From positions 1 to 5,359 of the forward strand of contig QMXA01000095.1 of the NCBI GenBank assembly GCA_003661905.1: a stretch of 5,359 nt of DNA, in the 5' to 3' direction. This document shows positions 5,305-5,359 of this stretch, in pieces (within the stretch, counting starts at the first letter, position 1; every line of letters starts with the position of its first letter). Source of the stretch: Thermoprotei archaeon. Its GTDB lineage: Archaea; Thermoproteota; Thermoprotei_A; Sulfolobales; Ignisphaeraceae. The position numbers and the translations under genes are program-made. The notes under the pieces were generated by a model, which was given only the letters and a program-made list of their open reading frames with translations, did not search any database and was not told the origin of the DNA.

Positions 5305-5359
5305 TTGAGCTTTTCACATTTCCGAAGAATTAAATCAGCTTCAATTCCTGAAACGGAAG
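5305..5359 (+). CDS. Probable start of a truncated plus-strand gene
   Basis: GGTGGT at 5293-5298, the same Shine-Dalgarno sequence as in front of PCNA, stands 6 nt before TTG at 5305. The frame stays open for 18 codons to the window edge (MSFSHFRRIKSASIPETE). This is too short to identify. The main support is the exact Shine-Dalgarno match and spacing in otherwise AT-rich DNA. The opposite strand also has a short open frame here, running in from the edge and stopping at 5298; I rate it lower because AT-rich DNA often leaves one of three frames open over about 19 codons. Confidence 0.4.
   Translation, partial: MSFSHFRRIKSASIPETE

Noticed and set aside
5298..5357. Minus-strand open frame of 19 codons entering from the right edge (…GIEADLILRKCEKLNY, stop at 5298)
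   Set aside because: It could be the C-terminus of a gene, but such short open frames are common in AT-rich DNA. The Shine-Dalgarno-led plus-strand start at 5305 explains the same bases better. Sequence to the right would decide.

Overview
The window is AT-rich archaeal chromosomal DNA, almost certainly from a member of the Thermoproteota (crenarchaeal type). The evidence is a sliding clamp most like the PCNA3 type of Sulfolobales, an iron-sulfur primase large subunit, an archaeal-type methionyl-tRNA synthetase, frequent ATA/AGA/AGG codons, GGTG-type Shine-Dalgarno sites with GTG and TTG starts, short divergent promoter regions, and a C/D box guide RNA. It looks like housekeeping DNA; I see no insertion sequence, CRISPR array, tRNA or rRNA gene.

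Layout. Positions 5-60 (minus) hold a previously unlabelled C/D box sRNA. Diverging from it, 123-890 (plus) encodes PCNA, followed after one nucleotide by an Lrp/AsnC-type regulator (892-1377, plus). This converges, with a 12-nt overlap, on a minus-strand pair: primase large subunit PriL (1922-3064) and a translationally overlapping 189-195 residue protein I do not recognise (1366-1953). An 80-nt divergent promoter region separates priL from metG (3145-4854, plus), whose real start is a GTG behind a good Shine-Dalgarno site. metG overlaps by 8 nt, tail to tail, a small minus-strand gene of unknown function (4847-5227). At the right edge a Shine-Dalgarno-led TTG probably opens another plus-strand gene that runs out of the window.

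Together the genes cover the replication fork (PCNA clamp, PriL and its coupled neighbour) and translation (MetRS and a guide RNA). The most interesting item is the guide RNA. The guide next to box D is complementary to what reads as a tRNA-Val(CAC) anticodon stem-loop, and the box D plus five rule lands exactly on wobble C34. Second is the unknown gene fused by overlap to priL. Third is a layout pattern: the divergent gene pairs appear to share one central TATA-like element, placed at initiation distance from both genes.
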